Origin: Candidatus Cloacimonadota bacterium
GTDB taxonomy: Bacteria > Muiribacteriota > UBA6191
Direction of reading: 5' to 3'
Assembly: GCA_023954715.1 (NCBI GenBank)
Contig: JAGSHD010000011.1
Span: forward strand, 1-64,000
DNA length: 64,000 bases
In this document: positions 8,001 to 15,290 of the stretch, piece after piece
How positions within the stretch are numbered: position 1 is the first letter of the stretch
Layout: the number at the start of each line of letters is the position of its first letter
Made by a program: the position numbers and the translations under genes
Notes under the pieces: model-generated
Database searches by the model: none
Seen by the model: only the letters and a program-made list of their open reading frames with translations
What the model was told of the DNA's origin: nothing

Positions 8001-11000
8001 ATGGCACTATCAAGAGCTTTGTTTACAGGTATTTCGGGATTAAAAGGCCAGACAACTAAGTTAGATGTTATTGGTAACAATATCGCAAACGTAAATACAA
8101 TTGGATTTAAAAAATCAAGAGTAAGTTTTGCAGATTTGTTTTCAGATACATTATCATCAGGAAACGGACCAACAGGTACGGTAGGGGGAACAAACCCTTC
8201 TCAGATTGGTCTTGGTGCGGCTACACCAAAAATCGAACAAATTATGACAGAAGGCGCTACAACAACAACCGGAGTGGCAACTGATCTTTCAATTGCTGGA
8301 GATGGCTTTTTTGTAGTAGGAGGAAGCGGAAACAGTAACAAGCTTTTTACTCGAGACGGAAACTTTAAGATTGACTCTAATGGAGATATTGTGGCTAATG
8401 GCTCTAGTTTAAGAGTTAAAGGTTGGATGGCTTCAAGAGATATTAATGGAGCTTTTAAAGTAGATACATCAAAAGCTTTGGGTGACTTAAATATCAATCT
8501 AAATCGAAAGCAATTTGCTAAAGCTACTGATCGAGTGGATTACTCTTCCAATTTAAACTCGGGATCTGGTGAAAGACATATTGGTCAAGCTGAAACTTTT
8601 ATTAACTTTAAAGACGACTCTTCTGAAGATCCATTAAAGCAAAAAACACAAAAACTGTCGTTTACATATAATAAAATCAATGGTCGAGTATATACTTGGT
8701 CGGCAAACGATACTACCGGTAATACGGTAGCAACGGGTAGATTAGAGTTTAATGATTTTGGTGAAATTTTAAAAAGTATTGTAACACCTGCTGGTGATAC
8801 CCAAGTTAATTATGACTTTGAAAGCGAAGCATATCCAGATATTTTCTCCACGAGCTCATCGGGGAAAATTGATCCTAACTTAACTGGATTTAACTCTCCT
8901 GATTTAAAGGCCGATCATTTGTTTAACCCAGAAGCACCTGATTTTGTAGCTCTAACAGGTAGTGCTAGACCAGAAGCTTTCTCGTTTACTTATGATCCTG
9001 ATGGTAAGCATACACCGGGTAAATGGTTAAACCCACATGGTGTAAAAAATCTTGATTTTGCTAGTGGAAACTTAGCTTCTGGTGGAGCCGGAAACGTTAT
9101 TGATCCACAAACAGGAGCTCCACAAACATTGATTGCTGGTGTAACAAAATTTTCACTAAAAGATATTAATATCAATAATAGCTTTAATAATAAAAAAGCA
9201 AATACTACTCTTGAAAATTATGCTGGATTAGCCCTAAATGTTGGTGACCCAACATCGTTTACAGGACAATTGCGAGTTGAGGTGATTCCTGATACTTCTA
9301 CAAATCCAGTAGATCCAACAAAAATGAACGTACAAGTATGGTCAGAAGAATATGGTGGAGTACCTGGTGGTCCTAATGAGCAACTACTTGGGACAATGAT
9401 TGGATTAGATAGAACTACCCCAGACATTAAAGTATCCATTCCAGGTAGAGTATCTTTTACCATGAGTAAATCAGATGCATCAACTGCCAATCCTTGGGTT
9501 GATTCAGCAGCTGGTTTAGCAGCTGATGGTCCAAGTTTTGTATTTAACGGACAATCTTCAGGATCACTTAATCCGACCGATGACTCTTTATTTTATAAAA
9601 ATCTTTTAGCTGGTTATCACGATGGACCAAGTGGACCAGCAAAATTTGAACTTCGAAACATTGATGCTTCTAACTCAGAATATACAGGAGATTTAAAAGT
9701 TGTTTTTAATTCACCTACTTCTTTTCAAGTAATTGATGATAACCAAGTGGTTCGTATTGCTGGATCACTCAGAGATGAAGAAGTAGATACTTTAGTTGAA
9801 TTTGATGGAATTAGTTTTGTTGTACATAGAGAAGGAATTGCTTTAACACCAAAAGATTTAGATGAAAATGGCTTTTTTGGAGTAGAAGTGTTTATGCAAG
9901 GTTTTACAGCGTCAGAAGGTAAAGCTAGTCCAGTTACTGTAAATATTCCAACTCCTTCTGAAATCAGTGCTAGAACAGGTCAAATAACAAGGTCAGAAAC
10001 AGATATTGATTACAACCTAGGTTTAGCTAAAGCAACTCCGGTAGCTAGAAAAAACCTAGCTACTTTAAACGCTGCGCTTGCTCCGTTAGATTCCACTTTT
10101 CCTACTTCAACAGTAACAGTAGATTCAACTAGGGCGCAATCCAATGCTGTTGGTACTTATCGTATAGAGTTTGGCTTCAGAACCGATCATAGTGGTACGG
10201 TTGGATATGATCCGTTTCGACCACATGATGATCCAAATATCGCCTCTACTGGAGATAACTTAGGTAATCAAGTTTTAAAAGTTTATATTAATGGTTCAGC
10301 TAGCCCATCTTATGAAGTGGATTTAAATCCATTGGATGATGCGGCCGGTATATCCCAAGGAAACACAGCAGCAGATTTAGTGACTCCCCTCAATAACTCA
10401 GACTTCAATCCTGAATATAACTTTTTTGCAGAGATGCAATCTTATGATCCTAACTTAGGGGCACCGTCTGTACCTGCAGGATCAATTAATAATATGTATG
10501 ACAAGGTACGTCGACAAATACAATTGCCAAATGGTGTTGTAATCAATATAGCCAATTTAGATCAAGCTGGTAAAGTAGGTAGAAACGCAAGTAGCTATCA
10601 ATCCGGTTCAGCTAACTTTATGCTAGGAGATTCTTATACTTTTGATATTACTAATGTTAAAAAAGCAGGTTTATCAGAAATTGGTACGTACTCAGCAACC
10701 TATGAAAGAGGTGAGCAGCACTCAACAAATATTGAGGTTTTTGACTCTTTAGGTGGATCTCATATCTTAACTACGACTTTTGAGCACGTAGATAAAAACT
10801 TAGGAGAATGGGCTTACTTTATTAGTTTAGATAGTGATGACTCTCTAGTTCAAGACTTTTTGTTTAATCCTCCTCCAGGCTTTCGAATCAACGATCCAAA
10901 AAACCCAACAGATGAAGAAATTCGACAAGCTAACGATTACATCATCAACAAGGGACGACAAGGAAAGATGTTTTTTACTGAAGAAGGAAAAATAGATTTA

Positions 11001-11495
11001 TTTAATTCTTCTATTCCAAATGTTTCTTTTAAACCAGCCGATGCGGAAGAATTAGATGTTAAGTTAGATATGAACTTTGTAACTCAATTTGAGGCAGAGT
11101 TTGGTACAGCAGCTCGTTTTAGAACTGGTAATGCCATGGGACTATTAGATAGTTTTTCTATTGATCCATCGGGTGAGTTAGTTGGTTCTTTTTCTAACGG
11201 AAACAAAGCTGCTATTGGGCAAATTGCCATTGCTTCTTTTAACAACCCAGCTGGTTTGATAAAAGGTGGAAACAACACTTATAACGTAACATCTAACTCT
11301 GGTATTGCTAGAATTGGAAAAGCCGGTGCTGATGATAGAGGTTTATTATCCTCTGGAGTTTTAGAAGGATCAAATGTTGATTTAACAGAAGAATTTACAG
11401 AGCTAATTGTGACTCAAAGATCCTTTTCAGCCAATGGTAGAATCATCACAACATCAGATGAATTCTTACAAGAAATATTACAATTGAAACGATAA
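8001..11495 (+). CDS. flgE: Very long flagellar hook protein FlgE
   Basis: I place the start at ATG 8001 because GGAGGG sits at 7991-7996 and the protein then begins MALSRALFTGISGL like other hook proteins; an in-frame TTG at 7989 would lie upstream of that site. The product has 1164 residues. The N-terminus (GLKGQTTKLDVIGNNIANVNT, then GFKKSRVSFADLF) is the rod/hook family helix. The C-terminus (SNVDLTEEFTELI, then VTQRSFSANGRIITTSDEFLQEIL) is the matching partner helix. The ~900 residues between them are hook surface domains, more than twice the size of the ~400-residue enteric FlgE. The insertion is rich in Gly/Asn/Asp/Ser/Thr. It is the last gene of the fliK-flgD-flgE operon, followed by two terminators. 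Confidence 0.93.
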   Translation: MALSRALFTGISGLKGQTTKLDVIGNNIANVNTIGFKKSRVSFADLFSDTLSSGNGPTGTVGGTNPSQIGLGAATPKIEQIMTEGATTTTGVATDLSIAGDGFFVVGGSGNSNKLFTRDGNFKIDSNGDIVANGSSLRVKGWMASRDINGAFKVDTSKALGDLNINLNRKQFAKATDRVDYSSNLNSGSGERHIGQAETFINFKDDSSEDPLKQKTQKLSFTYNKINGRVYTWSANDTTGNTVATGRLEFNDFGEILKSIVTPAGDTQVNYDFESEAYPDIFSTSSSGKIDPNLTGFNSPDLKADHLFNPEAPDFVALTGSARPEAFSFTYDPDGKHTPGKWLNPHGVKNLDFASGNLASGGAGNVIDPQTGAPQTLIAGVTKFSLKDININNSFNNKKANTTLENYAGLALNVGDPTSFTGQLRVEVIPDTSTNPVDPTKMNVQVWSEEYGGVPGGPNEQLLGTMIGLDRTTPDIKVSIPGRVSFTMSKSDASTANPWVDSAAGLAADGPSFVFNGQSSGSLNPTDDSLFYKNLLAGYHDGPSGPAKFELRNIDASNSEYTGDLKVVFNSPTSFQVIDDNQVVRIAGSLRDEEVDTLVEFDGISFVVHREGIALTPKDLDENGFFGVEVFMQGFTASEGKASPVTVNIPTPSEISARTGQITRSETDIDYNLGLAKATPVARKNLATLNAALAPLDSTFPTSTVTVDSTRAQSNAVGTYRIEFGFRTDHSGTVGYDPFRPHDDPNIASTGDNLGNQVLKVYINGSASPSYEVDLNPLDDAAGISQGNTAADLVTPLNNSDFNPEYNFFAEMQSYDPNLGAPSVPAGSINNMYDKVRRQIQLPNGVVINIANLDQAGKVGRNASSYQSGSANFMLGDSYTFDITNVKKAGLSEIGTYSATYERGEQHSTNIEVFDSLGGSHILTTTFEHVDKNLGEWAYFISLDSDDSLVQDFLFNPPPGFRINDPKNPTDEEIRQANDYIINKGRQGKMFFTEEGKIDLFNSSIPNVSFKPADAEELDVKLDMNFVTQFEAEFGTAARFRTGNAMGLLDSFSIDPSGELVGSFSNGNKAAIGQIAIASFNNPAGLIKGGNNTYNVTSNSGIARIGKAGADDRGLLSSGVLEGSNVDLTEEFTELIVTQRSFSANGRIITTSDEFLQEILQLKR

Positions 11496-11514
11496 TTTTT
11501 AACATATTAATTAG

Positions 11515-11573
11515 TCAATGACTAGTCTCCGTGAGGCTTGAGTGGGCGAAAGCCCTCCTTTCATTGATTTTTT
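11515..11573 (+). terminator. Complex terminator or structured 3' RNA of the flagellar operon
   Basis: An outer 7-bp stem, TCAATGA (11515-11521) with TCATTGA (11561-11567), is followed by six T (11568-11573). Inside it a GGGC-GAAA-GCCC hairpin forms a GNRA tetraloop, and CTC/GAG can form a second small arm. The amount of inner structure is unusual for a plain terminator. Confidence 0.7.
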
Positions 11574-11602
11574 GACTGACATACTCTTATTTTATTTTAT
11601 TC

Positions 11603-11631
11603 GGCCTCCCATAGTGGAGGCCTATTTTTTT
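11603..11631 (+). terminator. Second intrinsic terminator after flgE
   Basis: GGCCTCC (11603-11609) pairs with GGAGGCC (11616-11622) and a T-rich tract follows at 11623-11631. With the structure at 11515-11573 it forms a tandem stop for the flagellar operon. Confidence 0.92.
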
Positions 11632-11648
11632 ATCTTTGGTATCGCTTA

Positions 11649-11771
11649 AGTGGTTTCTTCGAGTAGTCCACTACACTTTAAAGCTTTAAATACAAAATAT
11701 AACAATGATCAAAAACTCTGTATAATCAACGTTTGTAAATAAATTGAAAAGTTATAGCTGATTCGTTATTT
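11649..11771 (+). repeat. Dispersed structured intergenic element, copy C (diverged)
   Basis: The 5' block (11649-11662) matches copy A at 12 of 14 positions. The 3' block (11724-11771) matches copy A (53648-53695) at 39 of 48. The distance between the two blocks differs from copy A by one base only. The middle (11663-11723) is not alignable by eye with the other copies. It contains its own small hairpin (GTAGT/ACTAC). The copy lies between the flgE terminators and the promoter at 11876. Confidence 0.75.
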
Positions 11772-11875
11772 GTCCCTTAGAAAATTAATATTAACAAAGT
11801 AAATAGATTATTCAAAATTGTAATAACTTACTGAAAAGTTGCTAAGTACAATAGGATTTTTTATGGTGTGAAAAA

Positions 11876-11904
11876 TTGAAGTTTACCTTCCAAGTCGATA
11901 TAAT
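11876..11904 (+). promoter_or_regulatory. Sigma70-type promoter for the response-regulator/psd operon
   Basis: TTGAAG (11876-11881) and a perfect TATAAT (11899-11904) have a 17-nt spacer. The gene start at 11966 leaves a leader of about 55 nt, which contains a hairpin (ATCTGA 11921-11926 with TCAGAT 11940-11945). Confidence 0.8.
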
Positions 11905-11965
11905 GGGTTGAATCATCATAATCTGACAGGACCTAGCTTTCAGATAATGACCAAGTAAGGCTAGC

Positions 11966-12373
11966 ATGGATCAACAAAGTAAGGTCATAGCAAACAATAT
12001 GAGTAAAATGGCAAAAATTCTAGTAATGGATGATGAAATATTTATCCGAGATATGATGGGAGATGTTCTTCGGTTTTGTGGTTACGATGTAACTTTAGTC
12101 GAAGAGGGTCAAGCAGCAATCGATTTACTTTTAGAGTCTAACTATGATCTTTGCATTTTAGATGTGTCAGTTCCTCATGGTCTAGGTGCAGTAGACACAC
12201 TTTTTGAAATGAACAAAAAAGGCTTGTGCGTAAAAAGTGTTTTATCCACAGGATATTCTGACATTGACCTTGTTAAAAACTTTAAGCATCATGGCTTTTG
12301 TGGCTGTTTAACTAAACCGTTTGACTTAGATACAATCAAACAAGAGATTGATGGCTTTTTGGATTTAGATTAG
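11966..12373 (+). CDS. Single-domain response regulator (CheY-like)
   Basis: The 135-residue protein is a receiver domain with no output domain. The acidic pair is Asp22-Asp23 (VMDDE), the phospho-acceptor is Asp66 (CILDVSVP), the switch residue lies in LSTGYS (93-98) and the conserved lysine is Lys117 (CLTKPF). The sequence GYSDIDLVKNFKHHGFCGCLTKPF resembles stand-alone or kinase-attached receivers rather than flagellar CheY. I keep the ATG at 11966 (TAAGG at 11956-11960); an internal Met at about residue 15 is closer to the usual domain start but has no ribosome site. psd follows after 6 nt, so the two are cotranscribed. The functional link is unclear. It could be a target for the hybrid kinase at 620-3340, but there is no direct evidence. 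Confidence 0.88.
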   Translation: MDQQSKVIANNMSKMAKILVMDDEIFIRDMMGDVLRFCGYDVTLVEEGQAAIDLLLESNYDLCILDVSVPHGLGAVDTLFEMNKKGLCVKSVLSTGYSDIDLVKNFKHHGFCGCLTKPFDLDTIKQEIDGFLDLD

Positions 12374-12379
12374 TTTGAT

Positions 12380-13282
12380 ATGGCAAAAGTTCAATATATC
12401 AACCGAGAAAACTCTAAACTTACCCAAGAAATAGTCTACGGTGAAGAAGCTCTACGTTTTTGTTATGAGTCCGCTTTAGGTCAATTTTTACTTGAAAACT
12501 TTGTGAAATATCCATGGGTTTCTAAATTGTATGGTTTGTATCAAGACACAGAAATGTCTTCTTTAAAGATCCCTCAGTTTATTAAAAAACTGGGCATAGA
12601 TGAAAGCATTTCGTCAAAAGATACTAGTGAGTATAAAACCTTCAATGAGTACTTTTCTCGAAAACTAAAAAAAGAAGCTCGCCCTATTGATCCTCAAAAA
12701 AACTCATTATGTATACCAGCAGATGGGCGTTTAACTCTAATACCTAAAATGAGTGATCAAAAAGTTTTCTCAATAAAAGGAAACTCATTTACATTAAAAG
12801 ACTTTTTACAAAGTGGGTCTTTAGCTAAAAAATATAATAATGGAGCTATGGTTATTCTTCGTTTGTGTCCAGCAGATTATCATAGATATCATTTTCCATC
12901 TGATGGTCATATCAGTGCTTCTAAAAGGATTCAAGGAGTACTGTACTCGGTTAATCCAGTTGCAATTGAAAAGATCCCGGATTTGTTTGCCCAAAACGAA
13001 AGACAAATCTCTACATTAAAGACCAAACAGTTTGGTGATATTTTGATGGCTGAAGTAGGCGCTACTATGGTTGGTAAAATCGTGCAAACCTATAAACAAA
13101 ACTCTTTTATCCATAAAGGGGATGAAAAAGGTTATTTTGTTTTTGGTGGTTCGACGACTGTTTTATTGTTCGAAGAAGGGCAAGTGGAGTTTGCATCTGA
13201 TTTGATTCAATACTCTCAAATGGGTTACGAAACTCTGTGTAAAATGGGTACTTTTTTAGGAAAATCTCTGCAAAAAGCGTAA
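12380..13282 (+). CDS. psd: Phosphatidylserine decarboxylase proenzyme
   Basis: The 300-residue enzyme makes phosphatidylethanolamine from phosphatidylserine at the inner membrane. Motifs seen: PADGRLTLIP near 112, DYHRYHFPSDG near 165-175 (active-site His), and FGGSTTVLLFE near 255-265. Self-cleavage in GGST would fall before Ser258, giving the pyruvoyl group on the small alpha chain. The GGST site and the N-terminal YGEEALRFCYES segment resemble the Clostridium/Chlamydia type of ~300 residues. The ribosome site is weak, which fits coupling to the response regulator 6 nt upstream. Its 3' end overlaps the convergent gene at 13256 by 27 nt. Confidence 0.95.
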   Translation: MAKVQYINRENSKLTQEIVYGEEALRFCYESALGQFLLENFVKYPWVSKLYGLYQDTEMSSLKIPQFIKKLGIDESISSKDTSEYKTFNEYFSRKLKKEARPIDPQKNSLCIPADGRLTLIPKMSDQKVFSIKGNSFTLKDFLQSGSLAKKYNNGAMVILRLCPADYHRYHFPSDGHISASKRIQGVLYSVNPVAIEKIPDLFAQNERQISTLKTKQFGDILMAEVGATMVGKIVQTYKQNSFIHKGDEKGYFVFGGSTTVLLFEEGQVEFASDLIQYSQMGYETLCKMGTFLGKSLQKA

Positions 13283-14320
13283 AATTTGCTGAGAGCTCGA
13301 AAAATTTAAAATCTGCTTTTCACTAAGCCTACACTTTACGATTAGATTCAAAAGTATATTGGGGCTATTTTGTAAAAAATCTATAGAGATTAAAGAAAAC
13401 AAAAAACCACTATGGGGATTGTGTTGAAGTATTTTACAAATTAGTCCAAAGACTTGATCATAAAGTTGGTCATCAAGTGGCAGTAAAAAAGCAGCTCTAT
13501 GCTTTTGGACCCAAGTTAAAAACTCATCAGAAAAAGATAAATGGTCCGTGAAAAAATCACTGCACAAGGTTACATCGATAATAGCTTGATGGCTTGTCAT
13601 ACAAAATTGTTCAAAGTCATTGCTACTTTTAAATTGAAGACTACGTTTTGGATTTTGTATCAATACTTGCTCAGAAGAAGAGCCAAAGTCTATTGGATGA
13701 AAAAGCCATTGGCACTGATTTAAAAAGTCTTTTTCAGTAGCATCATAGTCTTTAAGATTACGAGGAGAGTGTAGGTAAAATCCATGAATCAAACCTAGTT
13801 TTAAAGACGGTGAGTCCATTTGTTTTTCTTGATAAAAATAATTCTTGAGATGTCTTTCTTGTTGTTTGTATAAAATTTGATGAAATTTAAAAAAGTCACA
13901 AAGACAAAAGAAAAGAATTTCTTGTTCTGATTGACAGGGATACCTATGATTGACTTTGGCTAAAATATTTCGAATCTCATGATTGAGTTTATATTTTATC
14001 AAAAATGCAGGGATCTCTAATAGTAAGCCATTGAGATAATGGGATTGTTGATTCGATTCCAAAAAGTGGTAGATTTCTGCTTCTATAGTGTTACCAATTC
14101 CATCTACACTAGATAATGCTCTTTGATTGACTAAATCAATAAGTCGACCCTCTAAACTGTATAACTTTGCTTTGGCTTTAGACCAAGCTCTAGTACGAAA
14201 AGTATTTTCGTTGTTTACAGAAAGAACCCAAGCAATTGTATCTAAGTGATCTTCTATGGACTTGAGCACTTGTTTTAAGTCTTCATCACAAATGGAGTTA
14301 TGTATGAGTGTTTTTGTCAT
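13256..14320 (-). CDS. PolX-like protein: HhH domain plus degenerate PHP domain, no polymerase core
   Basis: The 354-residue protein starts with a helix-hairpin-helix domain of the DNA polymerase X type (IAWVLSVNNENTFRTRAWSKA, then LSSVDGIGNTIEAEIYHFL, about 29-88). The C-terminus (SEKQILNFSSSQQILRFL) matches the closing helix of the PHP domain of bacterial PolX, and FYLHSPRN (about 183-190) sits where PHP has its LH.HS metal motif. The nucleotidyltransferase core is absent, and I see no set of His/Asp residues able to hold the PHP metals. I infer a non-catalytic or repurposed DNA-binding relative of PolX. The family assignment rests on motif resemblance, not on a profile search. It is convergent with psd, overlapping it by 27 nt. 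Confidence 0.5.
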   Translation of the reverse strand: MTKTLIHNSICDEDLKQVLKSIEDHLDTIAWVLSVNNENTFRTRAWSKAKAKLYSLEGRLIDLVNQRALSSVDGIGNTIEAEIYHFLESNQQSHYLNGLLLEIPAFLIKYKLNHEIRNILAKVNHRYPCQSEQEILFFCLCDFFKFHQILYKQQERHLKNYFYQEKQMDSPSLKLGLIHGFYLHSPRNLKDYDATEKDFLNQCQWLFHPIDFGSSSEQVLIQNPKRSLQFKSSNDFEQFCMTSHQAIIDVTLCSDFFTDHLSFSDEFLTWVQKHRAAFLLPLDDQLYDQVFGLICKILQHNPHSGFLFSLISIDFLQNSPNILLNLIVKCRLSEKQILNFSSSQQILRFLQRFS

Positions 14321-14522
14321 TAGGATTTAAGATTCGGTTTTACTTTTGGTGTAGGTATTGTAAACTCTTAGGCTATAAAGGGTCATGTAACAATATGCTT
14401 TTAGTCTAATGCTGTTTTATAACATAGCAAAAGAAGCAAGAATTTCGAAGATTTTTTCTATACTAGCCCTAAAAGTCTTTTGATAAGATCAATGAATCTT
14501 TTTGGAGAATAGGTACATTACC

Positions 14523-15272
14523 ATGAAAATCAGCGTAGCAATTATTACTAAAAATGAAGAAGAAATGCTGGGTCAAACCCTGTTAGCAGTTCAAGACCTA
14601 GCTGACGAAATTGTTATTGTTGACTCATATAGTACAGACAAAACAAAAGATATTGCTGAATCCTTTGGGGCTCGCTTTTATGAAAAAAAGTGGGAGGGCT
14701 TTTCCGCACAAAAAAACTATCTAATCGATCAATGTGAGGGGGATTGGATTTTGTTAATTGATGCGGACGAGGTTTTATCTCATGAGTTGATAGCTGAAAC
14801 TAAGCAAGCTATAAAAGATGATACTCACCAAATCTATGAGTTTATGTTTCATTCATATTGTTACGGAAAACTGGTTCGATTTGGTGGTTGGAGTGGCTTT
14901 TACAAAATCCGATTATTTAAAAATGGTGTGGCTCGCTTTGGAAGCGAAAGAGTTCATGAAAAATTTATATATGATCCCAAGCTTAGTGTAGGTCGCTTGA
15001 AGTCTCCTTTGCAGCATTATACATATCTTAGTATGGATGAAACTATCGATAAGATGAACTCCTACTCCACAGCATCTTCATTGGATGCTTTCTCAAAACA
15101 AAAAAAGTCCTCCATTTTAAAAATTATATTCTCTCCATTATTAATGTTTTTAAAAGCATATATAATAAAGGGAGGATTTTTGGATGGTTTTCGAGGTTTT
15201 ATATTGGCTATTGTTAATGCAATTTACCATTTTTTAAAATATTCCAAACTATATCTCTTAAATGAGAAATAA
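14523..15272 (+). CDS. Family 2 glycosyltransferase, WaaE/KdtX-like
   Basis: I place the start at ATG 14523, giving MKISVAIITKNEEEML, the standard family start; an in-frame TTG at 14502 adds seven residues and has no better ribosome site. The 249-residue protein has the GT-A fold marks: NEE near 11, DEIVIVDSYSTDKT near 30-43, KWEGFSAQKNYLI, and the metal-binding LLIDADEVL near 84-92. RVHEKF and the C-terminal membrane-associated helices (FLKAYIIKGGFLDGFRGF) are typical of WaaE/KdtX enzymes, which add a hexose to the lipopolysaccharide inner core. The next gene (asnB-like) starts 18 nt after its stop, so both probably serve cell-surface glycan synthesis. The sugar donor and acceptor are not deducible. 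Confidence 0.88.
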   Translation: MKISVAIITKNEEEMLGQTLLAVQDLADEIVIVDSYSTDKTKDIAESFGARFYEKKWEGFSAQKNYLIDQCEGDWILLIDADEVLSHELIAETKQAIKDDTHQIYEFMFHSYCYGKLVRFGGWSGFYKIRLFKNGVARFGSERVHEKFIYDPKLSVGRLKSPLQHYTYLSMDETIDKMNSYSTASSLDAFSKQKKSSILKIIFSPLLMFLKAYIIKGGFLDGFRGFILAIVNAIYHFLKYSKLYLLNEK

Positions 15273-15290
15273 AGCTATTTTAAGGGTATT

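Noticed and set aside
8990..9490. Minus-strand frames inside flgE (and similar ones within other long genes such as 44231-44482 and 51814-52107)
   Set aside because: Shadow frames of clearly coding plus-strand genes; composition and lack of starts argue against real genes.
11515..11573. Self-cleaving ribozyme in the structured flgE downstream RNA
   Set aside because: A GAAA tetraloop is present, but the conserved hammerhead core (CUGAUGA) is not, and no other ribozyme signature was found.
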